Source: UBA5862 sp002408105 (GTDB lineage Bacteria > Pseudomonadota > Gammaproteobacteria > Pseudomonadales > UBA5862). From it: a DNA stretch of 21,997 bases. The translations under genes were made by a program, and so were the position numbers. The stretch is taken from the NCBI GenBank assembly GCA_034189125.1, contig JAXHVB010000019.1, forward strand, positions 1 through 21,997, in the 5' to 3' direction. Numbering within the stretch: position 1 is the first letter of the stretch; each line of letters opens with the position of its first letter. Below are positions 8,257-15,583 of this stretch, piece by piece. A model generated the notes under the pieces. That model was not told where the DNA came from, ran no database searches, and worked only from the letters and a program-made list of their open reading frames with translations.

Positions 8257-9278
8257 TTGCTGCCTCCGGTTCCTCGAGGTTGACCCAGTTGGTGGTGCTT
8301 CACGGCCTCTTCGTGGGCTGCATAGGTGGCATTGAATTCATGCGTACCGTCGCCCCGCGCAACGAAATACAGGGCATCGCCATCGCCCGGATGCAGCGCG
8401 GCGTGCACCGACTCGCGCCCGGGCAGTGCGATCGGAGTCGGAGGGAGCCCACTGCGCAGGTAGGTGTTGTATGGGCCATCAGTGCGCAGGTCACGCCACC
8501 TCAGGTCCCCATCGAACTCTGCACCAAGGCCATAAATGACCGTGGGATCGGTCTGCAAGCGCATACCACGCTGCAAGCGCCGCACGAACACACCGGCGAT
8601 CTGCTGCCGTTCGGCGGCAACTGCGGTTTCCTTTTCGATGATGGATGCAAGGATCAGGGCTTCATAAGGGCTCGACAGCGGTAAGTTTTTTCGTCGGGCG
8701 TCCCATTCTTGTGCCAATATCGCTTGCATGCGCTCGGTCGCGCGTTTAAGGACAACCCAGTCGGGCGTCCCCTTGGCGAGGTGGTAGGTGTCCGGGAACA
8801 GCCAGCCTTCCGGGTGGTCGGCCTGGATGTCCAGCGCACGCACCCAATCTTGCGTTGACCAGCCGAGGGCATCTGCGGTGACTTTGGGGTGCGCCTGCAC
8901 CCTGGCAACGGCCTGCGCAAACGTCCACCCTTCAACCAGCGTGATTGGGTACTGAACCACTGCACCGCGCACCATCCGGTCCAGCAGTTGATCCAGGGAG
9001 AGGCCCTGTTCGATTCGGTATTCACCCGCCTGTATCTTACGGCTGACGCCACGCAGCAACGCCAGCCCACGCAAGTAGAGCGCGTGATCTAGGCCGTGGT
9101 CTGCTGCAAGACGCATCGCGACTGCGGCCAGGGAATCGCCAGTCTGGACTTCCAGGACCCCCGGCCGCTGAAACTGCCACTTGGGCAAAACCTGAGTGGC
9201 CCAGGCACCAAACGCCACTGCGCAACACACACCCACGAGCAACAACATCAGGACCAGTGCGGACAGCCTCCGCCTCAT
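8253..9278 (-). CDS. mltG: MltG, endolytic murein transglycosylase (YceG family)
   Basis: MltG cleaves nascent glycan strands at the outer face of the inner membrane and is thought to set glycan length. The 341-residue protein starts with a single membrane anchor (about residues 6-28), then a LysM-like segment (about 38-95) and the YceG catalytic domain. The catalytic Glu is Glu215 in ASIIEKET, and the GWLFPDTY motif (158-165) is present. The ATG at 9278 overlaps the pabC stop as ATGA; a longer frame to 9347 would lie inside pabC and was not used. The C terminus overlaps the tmk start. Confidence 0.96.
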   Translation of the reverse strand: MRRRLSALVLMLLLVGVCCAVAFGAWATQVLPKWQFQRPGVLEVQTGDSLAAVAMRLAADHGLDHALYLRGLALLRGVSRKIQAGEYRIEQGLSLDQLLDRMVRGAVVQYPITLVEGWTFAQAVARVQAHPKVTADALGWSTQDWVRALDIQADHPEGWLFPDTYHLAKGTPDWVVLKRATERMQAILAQEWDARRKNLPLSSPYEALILASIIEKETAVAAERQQIAGVFVRRLQRGMRLQTDPTVIYGLGAEFDGDLRWRDLRTDGPYNTYLRSGLPPTPIALPGRESVHAALHPGDGDALYFVARGDGTHEFNATYAAHEEAVKHHQLGQPRGTGGSK

Positions 9279-10138
9279 GCCCTGTACACCGACTGAACCT
9301 GCTCTACCAACTGCATCACCCGAGGGTGTGCCCCGCCCTTCCAGCAAAGCGTACCACTGTCATCGTACAGGCGCCCGACGGGCTGCACGCCGCGCACCGC
9401 ATTGGTCAACCAAATGGCCTCGGCCGCCTGCAGTGCCTCCCAGCCAACCCGCACCTCGCAGACCTCGATGGACGCTGCGCCCAAGTGCTCCATGACAAAG
9501 CGGCGCATCACCCCAGCCACACCGGCCGCTGACAAATCCGGCGTATACACGGTGCCCCCGGCGAGCCAAAACAGGTTACTGGCTACAGCTTCGACCACAC
9601 AGCCATGCGTATCCAGCAGGATGCCCTCATCGATGTCCTCATCTTGCCATTCACCGCGGGCGAGCACTTGCTCCAAGCGATTGAGGTGCTTGATGCCAGC
9701 GAGGGCCGGCTGGAGCGCCAGTTGCTGCCGACAGCGTCGCACAGCCAACAGCCGCGTCCCAGCTGCGAGTTCAGGCGCAAGGGACAGCGAAAGGATCCGC
9801 GTCGGTGAGGATTGGGTGGTCCAGGCATACCCTCGCGCACCGGCCCCTCGGGTGACTTGGACTTTCAGAACGACCTGGTCGTCGGGAAGCAGATCACCGG
9901 CCAACCGCTGCACATCGTTGGCAACAACCGGAACCGTCGCTTCAGGAAATCCCAGCCGGGCCAATCCAGTTGCGAGGCGATCCAGGTGGAAACCGATCAA
10001 GGGTGCCCGCGTGCCTTGGTAGCGAATGGTTTCAAAGACCCCATCGCCGTAGGCCAAACCGCGATCGCGAAAAGACAAGCTGCTGGCGATCTCACCGTTG
10101 ACCAGCGCAGCGTTGCCGCTCAGCAGTTCAGCCCGCAT
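9275..10138 (-). CDS. pabC: Aminodeoxychorismate lyase
   Basis: PabC converts 4-amino-4-deoxychorismate to p-aminobenzoate and pyruvate in folate synthesis. It is a fold-type IV PLP enzyme related to branched-chain aminotransferases. The 287-residue protein shows the family start (NGEIASSLSFRDRGLAYGDG), the PLP lysine Lys150 in GIKHLNRLEQ, and the EAVASNLFWL and GVMRRFV segments of the active site. The ATG at 10138 has GAGG four bases upstream, and the gene begins five bases after the fabF stop. The fabF-pabC-mltG-tmk-holB run is the same in E. coli and Pseudomonas. Confidence 0.95.
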   Translation of the reverse strand: MRAELLSGNAALVNGEIASSLSFRDRGLAYGDGVFETIRYQGTRAPLIGFHLDRLATGLARLGFPEATVPVVANDVQRLAGDLLPDDQVVLKVQVTRGAGARGYAWTTQSSPTRILSLSLAPELAAGTRLLAVRRCRQQLALQPALAGIKHLNRLEQVLARGEWQDEDIDEGILLDTHGCVVEAVASNLFWLAGGTVYTPDLSAAGVAGVMRRFVMEHLGAASIEVCEVRVGWEALQAAEAIWLTNAVRGVQPVGRLYDDSGTLCWKGGAHPRVMQLVEQVQSVYRA

Positions 10139-10143
10139 CGCCC

Positions 10144-11388
10144 TCAGCGGAACGCGGTAAAGAGCAACGAGCCGTTGGTGCCGCCAAACCCAAACGAGTT
10201 CGAGAGCGCACTCTGAATTTCCATCGACCGCGCCTCGTGGGGGACGTAGTCAAGCCCGCAGGCGGGGTCTGGGTTGTCGAGGTTGATGGTCGGCGGCGCC
10301 ACCTGGTCTCTGATCGCAAGCACCGAGAACACAGCTTCCACCGCGCCCGCGGCCCCAAGGAGGTGCCCAATCATGGACTTTGTGGAACTTACTGCAACCT
10401 GCTTGGCTGCCGGCCCGAACACTGCCTCAATGGCACGCGACTCAGCCACATCCCCCAGAGGGGTCGATGTCCCATGCGCGTTGACATACTGAATGTTGGC
10501 CGGATCAATCTGCGCATCGCGCAGGGCGTTGCGCATGGCTGCCGCTGCCCCGTCACCGGTTTCCGGCGGCGACGTCATGTGGTGTGCGTCGGCGCTCATC
10601 CCAAAGCCGGTCAACTCGGCGTAAATGTTTGCTCCACGCGCCTTCGCGTGCTCAAGCGCTTCAATCACCAATACGCCGGCGCCATCACTGAGGACAAACC
10701 CGTCTCGGTCGCGGTCCCAAGGCCGGCTTGCCGCAGCGGGGGCGTCGTTGCGGGTCGACAGCGCTTTGGCTGCAGAAAACCCTCCAAGCCCTCCAGGCGT
10801 GGTGGCCATCTCGGCCCCGCCCACCACCATCAGGTCGGCGTCGCCGTACTGAATCATGCGCGCGGCCAGCCCAATGTTGTGTGTGCCCGTGGTGCAGGCG
10901 GTGGAGACCGCAATGTTGGGCCCACGGTACCCGTAGCGAATCGAAACATTCCCAGAAACCATGTTGATGATGGCTGCAGGAATGAAGAAAGGAGAGATGC
11001 GCCGCGGGCCTTTATCCCGAACGATGTCACGGTTCAACTCAATGGTTTGCAAACCACCGATTCCTGAACCGATCGCTACCCCGGCGCGATCCAGGTCCCG
11101 TGGGCCCTGCGCTTCCAGCCCTGCGTCACGGATGGCTTGGATGGCAGCCACCATGCCGTATTGGATGAACACGTCCATCTTGCGGGCTTCTTTGGCCGGA
11201 AAGTAGTCATCCACGACCAGGTCTTTGACCGCCCCACCAAACCGGGTCGCGAAGGCTTCCGTGTCGAAGGTCTCGATCGGACCCACCCCGGACTGCCCGT
11301 TGACGATGGCCTCCCAAGTTGTGGATACGGTGTTCCCCACCGGGGTCACCATCCCCAATCCAGTTACAACCACTCGACGTTTGGACAC
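10144..11388 (-). CDS. fabF: Beta-ketoacyl-ACP synthase II
   Basis: FabF condenses malonyl-ACP with acyl-ACP in fatty-acid elongation and in E. coli governs temperature control of unsaturation. The 414-residue thiolase-fold protein has the catalytic Cys165 (STACTTGTH), His305 (NAHGTST), Lys337 (SSTKSMIGH) and His342 (GHLLGAAG), and the C-terminal NSFGFGGTN loop. The start is GTG at 11388, six bases after a perfect AGGAGG, which fixes it firmly. It is separated from acpP by 101 bp that hold two hairpins, one a probable terminator, so its expression may differ from that of the upstream fab genes. Confidence 0.97.
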   Translation of the reverse strand: MSKRRVVVTGLGMVTPVGNTVSTTWEAIVNGQSGVGPIETFDTEAFATRFGGAVKDLVVDDYFPAKEARKMDVFIQYGMVAAIQAIRDAGLEAQGPRDLDRAGVAIGSGIGGLQTIELNRDIVRDKGPRRISPFFIPAAIINMVSGNVSIRYGYRGPNIAVSTACTTGTHNIGLAARMIQYGDADLMVVGGAEMATTPGGLGGFSAAKALSTRNDAPAAASRPWDRDRDGFVLSDGAGVLVIEALEHAKARGANIYAELTGFGMSADAHHMTSPPETGDGAAAAMRNALRDAQIDPANIQYVNAHGTSTPLGDVAESRAIEAVFGPAAKQVAVSSTKSMIGHLLGAAGAVEAVFSVLAIRDQVAPPTINLDNPDPACGLDYVPHEARSMEIQSALSNSFGFGGTNGSLLFTAFR

Positions 11389-11394
11389 GGGCAG

Positions 11395-11400
11395 CCTCCT
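11395..11400 (-). promoter_or_regulatory. Shine-Dalgarno AGGAGG that fixes the fabF GTG start
   Basis: On the minus strand AGGAGG stands six bases before the GTG at 11388. It is the strongest ribosome-binding site seen in the window. It follows directly on the hairpin at 11420-11455, which may help this cistron initiate independently of acpP. Confidence 0.85.
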
Positions 11401-11419
11401 GTTCTATCGGTAGAAAAAC

Positions 11420-11455
11420 AAAAAGCCGTATGAGTTGAATTCAATACGGCTTTTT
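11420..11455 (-). terminator. Probable rho-independent terminator or attenuator between acpP and fabF
   Basis: AAAAAGCCGTAT (11420-11431) is the exact reverse complement of the segment at 11444-11455, giving a 12-bp stem with a 12-nt loop. On the minus strand the stem ends in CTTTTT followed by GTTTTTC, a good U-rich tail. The element lies between acpP and fabF. Because the cluster continues without another obvious promoter, partial termination (more acpP than fabF transcript) is the likely role; this is inferred. Confidence 0.75.
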
Positions 11456-11468
11456 GCTCTTTGCTCTG

Positions 11469-11495
11469 GGTTGACCCCAATTGGGGGGGTCAACC
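11469..11495 (-). repeat. Hairpin overlapping the acpP stop codon
   Basis: GGTTGACCCC (11469-11478) and GGGGTCAACC (11486-11495) are perfect inverted repeats around a 7-nt loop. The stem includes the acpP stop codon (11490-11492). There is no U-tract after it on the minus strand. It stands 13 bp upstream of the probable terminator and could protect the acpP mRNA 3' end from exonucleases; this role is inferred. Confidence 0.6.
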
Positions 11496-11726
11496 TTGGT
11501 GGTTTACCACGTAGTCGATTGCTTCTTGAACAGTGGTGATGTTCTCGGCGTCTTCATCGGGAATTTCGGTTTCAAATTCGTCCTCAAGCGCCATCACCAA
11601 CTCGACTGTATCGAGCGAGTCTGCTCCCAGGTCCTCGACGAAGGAAGCCTGGTTCACGACTTCTTCCTCCTTTACGCCCAGTTGCTCGCAAATGATCTTT
11701 TTTACGCGCTCTTCGATGCTGCTCAT
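11490..11726 (-). CDS. acpP: Acyl carrier protein
   Basis: AcpP carries growing acyl chains on a 4'-phosphopantetheine arm and is the shared substrate of the Fab enzymes and PlsX. The 78-residue, very acidic protein has the attachment site Ser37 in GADSLDTVELVMALE and the normal family length. The ATG at 11726 is preceded by GGAG at a rather long spacing of about 13 bases. It lies 159 bp after fabG, the largest gap in the fab block, which may hold its own promoter, and is followed by two hairpins before fabF. Confidence 0.98.
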   Translation of the reverse strand: MSSIEERVKKIICEQLGVKEEEVVNQASFVEDLGADSLDTVELVMALEDEFETEIPDEDAENITTVQEAIDYVVNHQG

Positions 11727-11863
11727 CGTGCTGTGTGTCTCCAGAAATTAAGTGAAATTCCGCCGATAGGGCAGGCTGGGTGAAGGTGAACGGCCAACCA
11801 AATGAAGGACGCTCAGACTCATTGAATACGCAGAAACCATGCACACCCAACTTCAGGGGCGGC

Positions 11864-11869
11864 ATTGTA
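11864..11869 (-). promoter_or_regulatory. Possible acpP promoter -10 element
   Basis: TACAAT on the minus strand matches five of six consensus -10 bases and lies in the fabG-acpP gap. No convincing -35 is present at 16-18 bp (the region runs into the fabG stop). A transcript from here would have a leader of roughly 130 nt. A separate acpP promoter would fit the high ACP demand, but the sequence support is weak. Confidence 0.3.
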
Positions 11870-11885
11870 GCCCAAGTTTTCGGGG

Positions 11886-12623
11886 CTAAGCCATATACAT
11901 TCCGCCATTGACATGCAAAGTCTCGCCATTGACGTACCCGCCATCAGGTGAGCACAAAAACGCGACCACGGCGGCAATTTCAGCGGGTTGACCGAAGCGA
12001 CCCGCAGGAATTTGAGCCAGCATCTGCTCTCGTTGGCCCTCGTCCAGTGCTCGCGTCATGTCGGTCTCGATGAATCCGGGGGCCACTGCGTTGACGGTCA
12101 CACCCCGTCCACCGACCTCGCGCGCCAATGCGCGAGTGAAGCCACCGAGCCCAGCTTTGGCCGCAGCGTAGTTGGTTTGACCGGCATTGCCCATTGCACC
12201 GACGACCGAACCAATGTTCACCACACGCCCCCAGCGGGCTTTGCTCATCCCACGCAAACAGGCCTTGGTCATTCGGTACAAAGAAGTGAGGTTGGTGTCG
12301 ATGACTGCATCCCAGTCATCGGGCTTCATCCGCATCAGCAAGTTGTCGCGGGTAATCCCAGCGTTGTTGACAAGGATTGCAACGGGCCCAAAGTCCGACT
12401 GCACGGCTTCGACCACCTGCGCAACCGATTCTCCGCTGGCGACGTTCAACACCATTCCGGTGCCACCACGCTCGGCAAGACGCTTGGCAACGAATTCGGC
12501 CCCTTGCGCTGTGGTTGCGGTACCCACGACCCGCGCACCCGCTGTGCTGAGCTGCTCGGCGATGGCCTGGCCAATTCCGCGGCTTGCCCCGGTCACCAGG
12601 GCGACTTTTCCTTCCAACTGCAT
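11886..12623 (-). CDS. fabG: 3-oxoacyl-ACP reductase
   Basis: FabG reduces beta-ketoacyl-ACP to beta-hydroxyacyl-ACP with NADPH. It is a 245-residue short-chain dehydrogenase with the TGASRGIG cofactor loop (11-18), NNAG (86-89) and the Ser139-Tyr152-Lys156 triad, one residue offset from E. coli. The ATG at 12623 has GGAG about ten bases upstream. It sits 30 bp after fabD and 159 bp before acpP. Confidence 0.97.
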   Translation of the reverse strand: MQLEGKVALVTGASRGIGQAIAEQLSTAGARVVGTATTAQGAEFVAKRLAERGGTGMVLNVASGESVAQVVEAVQSDFGPVAILVNNAGITRDNLLMRMKPDDWDAVIDTNLTSLYRMTKACLRGMSKARWGRVVNIGSVVGAMGNAGQTNYAAAKAGLGGFTRALAREVGGRGVTVNAVAPGFIETDMTRALDEGQREQMLAQIPAGRFGQPAEIAAVVAFLCSPDGGYVNGETLHVNGGMYMA

Positions 12624-12653
12624 GGGTTGTTTCTCCGTCAGTGACGCCGACCC

Positions 12654-13595
12654 TCAGGCGGTGGCCCGCTTGGCCGCCTCAATCGATTCGCGGTCGTTGA
12701 TCGCAGAGGCAACTATGGCCTTGTCGATGCGTTTCACGAGCCCCGTCAACACTTTTCCAGGGCCACACTCAATCTGATGGGACACCCCCTCTGCAGCCAG
12801 TCGTCGGACCGAAGCGGTCCACTGTACTGGTTGAAACAACTGGTCCACCAGACGCTGCCGAATGCCCTCGGAATCACAGACCACGCTTGCGTCCACATTG
12901 TGGATCACGGGAATCTGCGGCGGCTGAATGTTCAAATCGACAAGCAGCGACTTCAAGCGCTCAGCGGCCCCGCGCATCAACAAACAGTGGGAGGGGGCGC
13001 TGACCGCAAGCGGCAGTGCCCGTTTGGCCCCTGCGGCCTTTGCACCTTCGACCGCTCGCTCCACGGCTGCTCGGCTCCCGGCAATCACAACCTGGCCCGG
13101 AGCGTTGTAGTTGGCTGCCTGCACAACTTGTCCCTGCGCCGCCGCGTCACACACCCGTTCCACGACCTCGTCGTCCAATCCGAGGATTGCGGCCATCAAA
13201 CCTTCACCAGCCGGAACCGCCTCTTGCATCAATTGCCCCCTGGCCCGAACCAGGCGAATTGCGTCATCAAACGCCAGGGCCTTTGCGGCAACCAGCGCAG
13301 AGTATTCGCCTAGACTGTGTCCAGCCAGCCAGTCGGGCTGCCGCCCGCCTTCGCCACCCCAAACCCTCCACAACGCCACGCTCGCGGCAAGCAATGCGGG
13401 CTGCGTATTTTCGGTGCGACCGAGTTCAGCTTCCGGACCTTCGGCAATTAAAGGCCAGAGGTCTTCCCCAAGCGCATCGGCTGCCTCGGCAAAGGTATCG
13501 CGCACCACACCATCTTCATCGTTGCAAAGCTCCTGCAGCATGCCGACATGCTGGGACCCCTGCCCCGGGAAAACGAAAGCGAGTTGGCCAGGCAT
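12654..13595 (-). CDS. fabD: Malonyl-CoA:ACP transacylase
   Basis: FabD moves the malonyl group from CoA to AcpP. The 313-residue protein has the nucleophile Ser94 in GHSLGEYSA and the catalytic His203 in SAPSHCLLM, plus the oxyanion-region FPGQGSQ (9-15). The ATG at 13595 has AGGGG eight bases upstream and matches family N termini; a frame extending to 13667 adds a low-complexity Arg-rich stretch and was rejected. The gene follows plsX after 81 bp. In E. coli fabH lies between plsX and fabD, and here it does not. Confidence 0.97.
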   Translation of the reverse strand: MPGQLAFVFPGQGSQHVGMLQELCNDEDGVVRDTFAEAADALGEDLWPLIAEGPEAELGRTENTQPALLAASVALWRVWGGEGGRQPDWLAGHSLGEYSALVAAKALAFDDAIRLVRARGQLMQEAVPAGEGLMAAILGLDDEVVERVCDAAAQGQVVQAANYNAPGQVVIAGSRAAVERAVEGAKAAGAKRALPLAVSAPSHCLLMRGAAERLKSLLVDLNIQPPQIPVIHNVDASVVCDSEGIRQRLVDQLFQPVQWTASVRRLAAEGVSHQIECGPGKVLTGLVKRIDKAIVASAINDRESIEAAKRATA

Positions 13596-13676
13596 GGAGT
13601 AACCCCTATGAAAGCAATGGGTGGGAGTCGACGCGGAAGCTGTTGTTGGACGCCGCCTGCGGCGCACCCTGCCGAA

Positions 13677-14693
13677 TCAGACCAGCAACGCCTCAAGCCG
13701 CTCGTTGATCCTCGCCGCCACGTTCTGTTCGATTTCTTTTGCGGCGGTTTTCACTGCATGGGCGAACGCATCCACTCCGGAAGCGCCGTGGCTCTTCACC
13801 ACAATGCCCTGCAGTCCCAAAAAAGACGCGCCATTATACCGACCTGGGTCGATCTGGGAACGCAACGACTGCAGTACGGGCCGGGCAAGCAGACCAAGCG
13901 CGCGACCACGCCAGTTCGCGCTGAACGCCAGCGCGACCCTTTCGTCAATCAATTTGGCCAGCCCTTCGCTCGCCTTCAAAGCGACGTTGCCGGTGAACCC
14001 ATCACAGACCACGACGTCGGCAGCGCCGCTCCAGATTCCATCGCCCTCAATGTATCCAACGTAGTTGAGCCAGTCGCTGCGGGCCATCAGCTCAGCAGCT
14101 ACCTGGATTTGCTCGCGCCCTTTGATGGCTTCCTCACCGATATTGAGCAGCCCCACGGTGGGGGACTGCACCCCCCCCACCGCACTGGCCAGCACTGAGC
14201 CCATGACTGCGAACTGGTAGAGGTGGTCCGAAGTGAGGTCCACATTGGCCCCGAGATCAAGGATCTGGCAGTGGCCAGAAGACGTGGGAAGCTGGGTGAC
14301 AATGGCCGGGCGGTCGACCCCCGCAAAGGTTTTCAGCAGGTGCCGGCCGAGCGCCATGATGGCCCCCGTATTGCCAGCGCTGACGCACGCCTGTGCCTGG
14401 CCCTGCTGCACGGCCTCTAGGGCCAACCACAAGGAGCTGCGGCGCCGTGCACGCAGCACACTGGATGGCCGCTCTCCCATGCCCACCACGTCGGGGGCTT
14501 CGACCAGGCGAAGACGTGACTGCAACTCGGATGGGGCGACGGTGACCGCAGGACGCAGGACAGCAGTCTGTCCCACCAACAGGACCTCAAGCGTCGGATC
14601 GCGTTGGAGCGCTTGCAGCGAGGCCGGCACCGTGACGGACACGCCATGGTCTCCGCCCATGGCGTCCACAGCGACGACCCGAGTCGCGGTCAC
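13677..14693 (-). CDS. plsX: Phosphate acyltransferase PlsX
   Basis: PlsX makes acyl-phosphate from acyl-ACP, feeding PlsY in glycerophospholipid synthesis. It is a peripheral membrane protein. The 338-residue sequence has the family motifs VAVDAMGGDHG, CVSAGNTGAIMALG, LDLGANVD, GLLNIGEE, VVVCDGFTGNVALK and the C-terminal GIVVKSHG. The start is GTG at 14693, 15 bp after the rpmF stop. No Shine-Dalgarno is visible, so translation may depend on coupling to rpmF. The rpmF-plsX pairing is conserved across many bacteria. Confidence 0.96.
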   Translation of the reverse strand: MTATRVVAVDAMGGDHGVSVTVPASLQALQRDPTLEVLLVGQTAVLRPAVTVAPSELQSRLRLVEAPDVVGMGERPSSVLRARRRSSLWLALEAVQQGQAQACVSAGNTGAIMALGRHLLKTFAGVDRPAIVTQLPTSSGHCQILDLGANVDLTSDHLYQFAVMGSVLASAVGGVQSPTVGLLNIGEEAIKGREQIQVAAELMARSDWLNYVGYIEGDGIWSGAADVVVCDGFTGNVALKASEGLAKLIDERVALAFSANWRGRALGLLARPVLQSLRSQIDPGRYNGASFLGLQGIVVKSHGASGVDAFAHAVKTAAKEIEQNVAARINERLEALLV

Positions 14694-14708
14694 GGGGTCA
14701 AACGGGGA

Positions 14709-14891
14709 CTATTCGTCATCCTTATCGGCGACGACCTTGCGCCCGCGGTAATAGCCGTCAGCGGACACGTGATGGCGACGGTGCAACTCACCGGTCGTTG
14801 GCTCAATGGACAGCGCGGGGCCGCCAAGGGCATCGTGCGCCCGGCGCATGCCACGCTTCGAGCGCGTGCCTCGATTTTGTTGTACAGCCAT
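14709..14891 (-). CDS. rpmF: 50S ribosomal protein L32
   Basis: This is a 60-residue basic protein of the large subunit with the diagnostic MAVQQNRGTRSKRGMRRAHDAL start and the HVSADGYYRGRKV end. The ATG at 14891 has GGGAG nine bases upstream. It lies 67 bp after yceD and 15 bp before plsX, the standard yceD-rpmF-plsX order that links ribosome synthesis to lipid synthesis. The acidic C-terminal extension (ADKDDE) is slightly longer than in E. coli. Confidence 0.98.
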   Translation of the reverse strand: MAVQQNRGTRSKRGMRRAHDALGGPALSIEPTTGELHRRHHVSADGYYRGRKVVADKDDE

Positions 14892-14958
14892 GGCACTGAA
14901 CTCCCAATCAAAGATGAATTCCACCCTGACTGCAGCCTTCGGCTGGCGGCCCGGGGCA

Positions 14959-15513
14959 CTAATTGCTGGGGTCGCCCCCAGTGTTTTTCGATCGGCGCGA
15001 CTGCTCGCCGAGCAAATCAGCAAGGTTCGCAAATGGTCGCTGGGTTTGCGGGCTGGACTCAGGCCCCGCAGAATAGGCTTCGGCCCCATGGCACTGCCCC
15101 TCCGCATGCCGGGCCACCAAAGGAAGCGCGAGCAACACCTCGTCTTCAATCAGGTCCACAAGCGCCATCTGGTCTTCAGTGACCAACACCGGATCGTAGC
15201 GTGATGCCACGGCAGCTGCGGTGGCATCGTCGCCCACCAGAGCGAGCAGCAAAGGCACGTCGAACTCAAACCGCATGCCTTCACCGCAACGCTCGCAGCG
15301 CAACTCCAAGTCGCCCCGCACCCACCCGGTCAACAGCGGTTGGCCGCTTTCGTCCGTGTTACCCGCCAGCTCGAGTTCAAATTCGGGGGAGCAAAACCGC
15401 GCTGCAGCCCGCACGCGTTCGAACCGGTCGGACGGCACCAGGCCACAAATGCGTCGGCCTTGTCGCACCAACCTAAACGGATCGACCTGGACTGGAACCT
15501 GCCCAACGGACAT
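14959..15513 (-). CDS. yceD: YceD/DUF177 family protein
   Basis: YceD homologues are encoded next to rpmF in most bacteria, and a role in 23S rRNA maturation or large-subunit assembly has been proposed for plant and bacterial members; the exact activity is unsettled. The 184-residue protein has the family pattern: N-terminal VQVDPFRLVRQGRRICG, a CxxC pair (Cys73, Cys76) and the DLIEDEVLLALPLVARH core, ending in FANLADLL. The ATG at 15513 aligns with the family start but has no Shine-Dalgarno. It lies about three bases from the predicted transcription start of the promoter at 15523-15552, so the mRNA may be leaderless. Confidence 0.9.
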   Translation of the reverse strand: MSVGQVPVQVDPFRLVRQGRRICGLVPSDRFERVRAAARFCSPEFELELAGNTDESGQPLLTGWVRGDLELRCERCGEGMRFEFDVPLLLALVGDDATAAAVASRYDPVLVTEDQMALVDLIEDEVLLALPLVARHAEGQCHGAEAYSAGPESSPQTQRPFANLADLLGEQSRRSKNTGGDPSN

Positions 15514-15522
15514 AAGCGCGCA

Positions 15523-15552
15523 ATTCTGCCTGCAACCAGCAAAGGCTGTCAA
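15523..15552 (-). promoter_or_regulatory. Sigma-70 promoter for yceD-rpmF-plsX-fab
   Basis: On the minus strand a perfect -35 TTGACA (15552-15547) is followed after 18 bp by CAGAAT (15528-15523), four of six matches to the -10. The predicted start, near 15516, is almost at the yceD ATG (15513). It lies in the 70-bp sppA-yceD gap and would drive the ribosomal-protein and fatty-acid genes. Confidence 0.6.
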
Positions 15553-15583
15553 AACTTTTCAATGCGCCAAGCGCCAGGTCAAA

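Noticed and set aside
13650..13665. GC palindrome CGCCGC-CT-GCGGCG between plsX and fabD
   Set aside because: The loop is too short for the full stem and there is no U-tract, so it is not a credible terminator.
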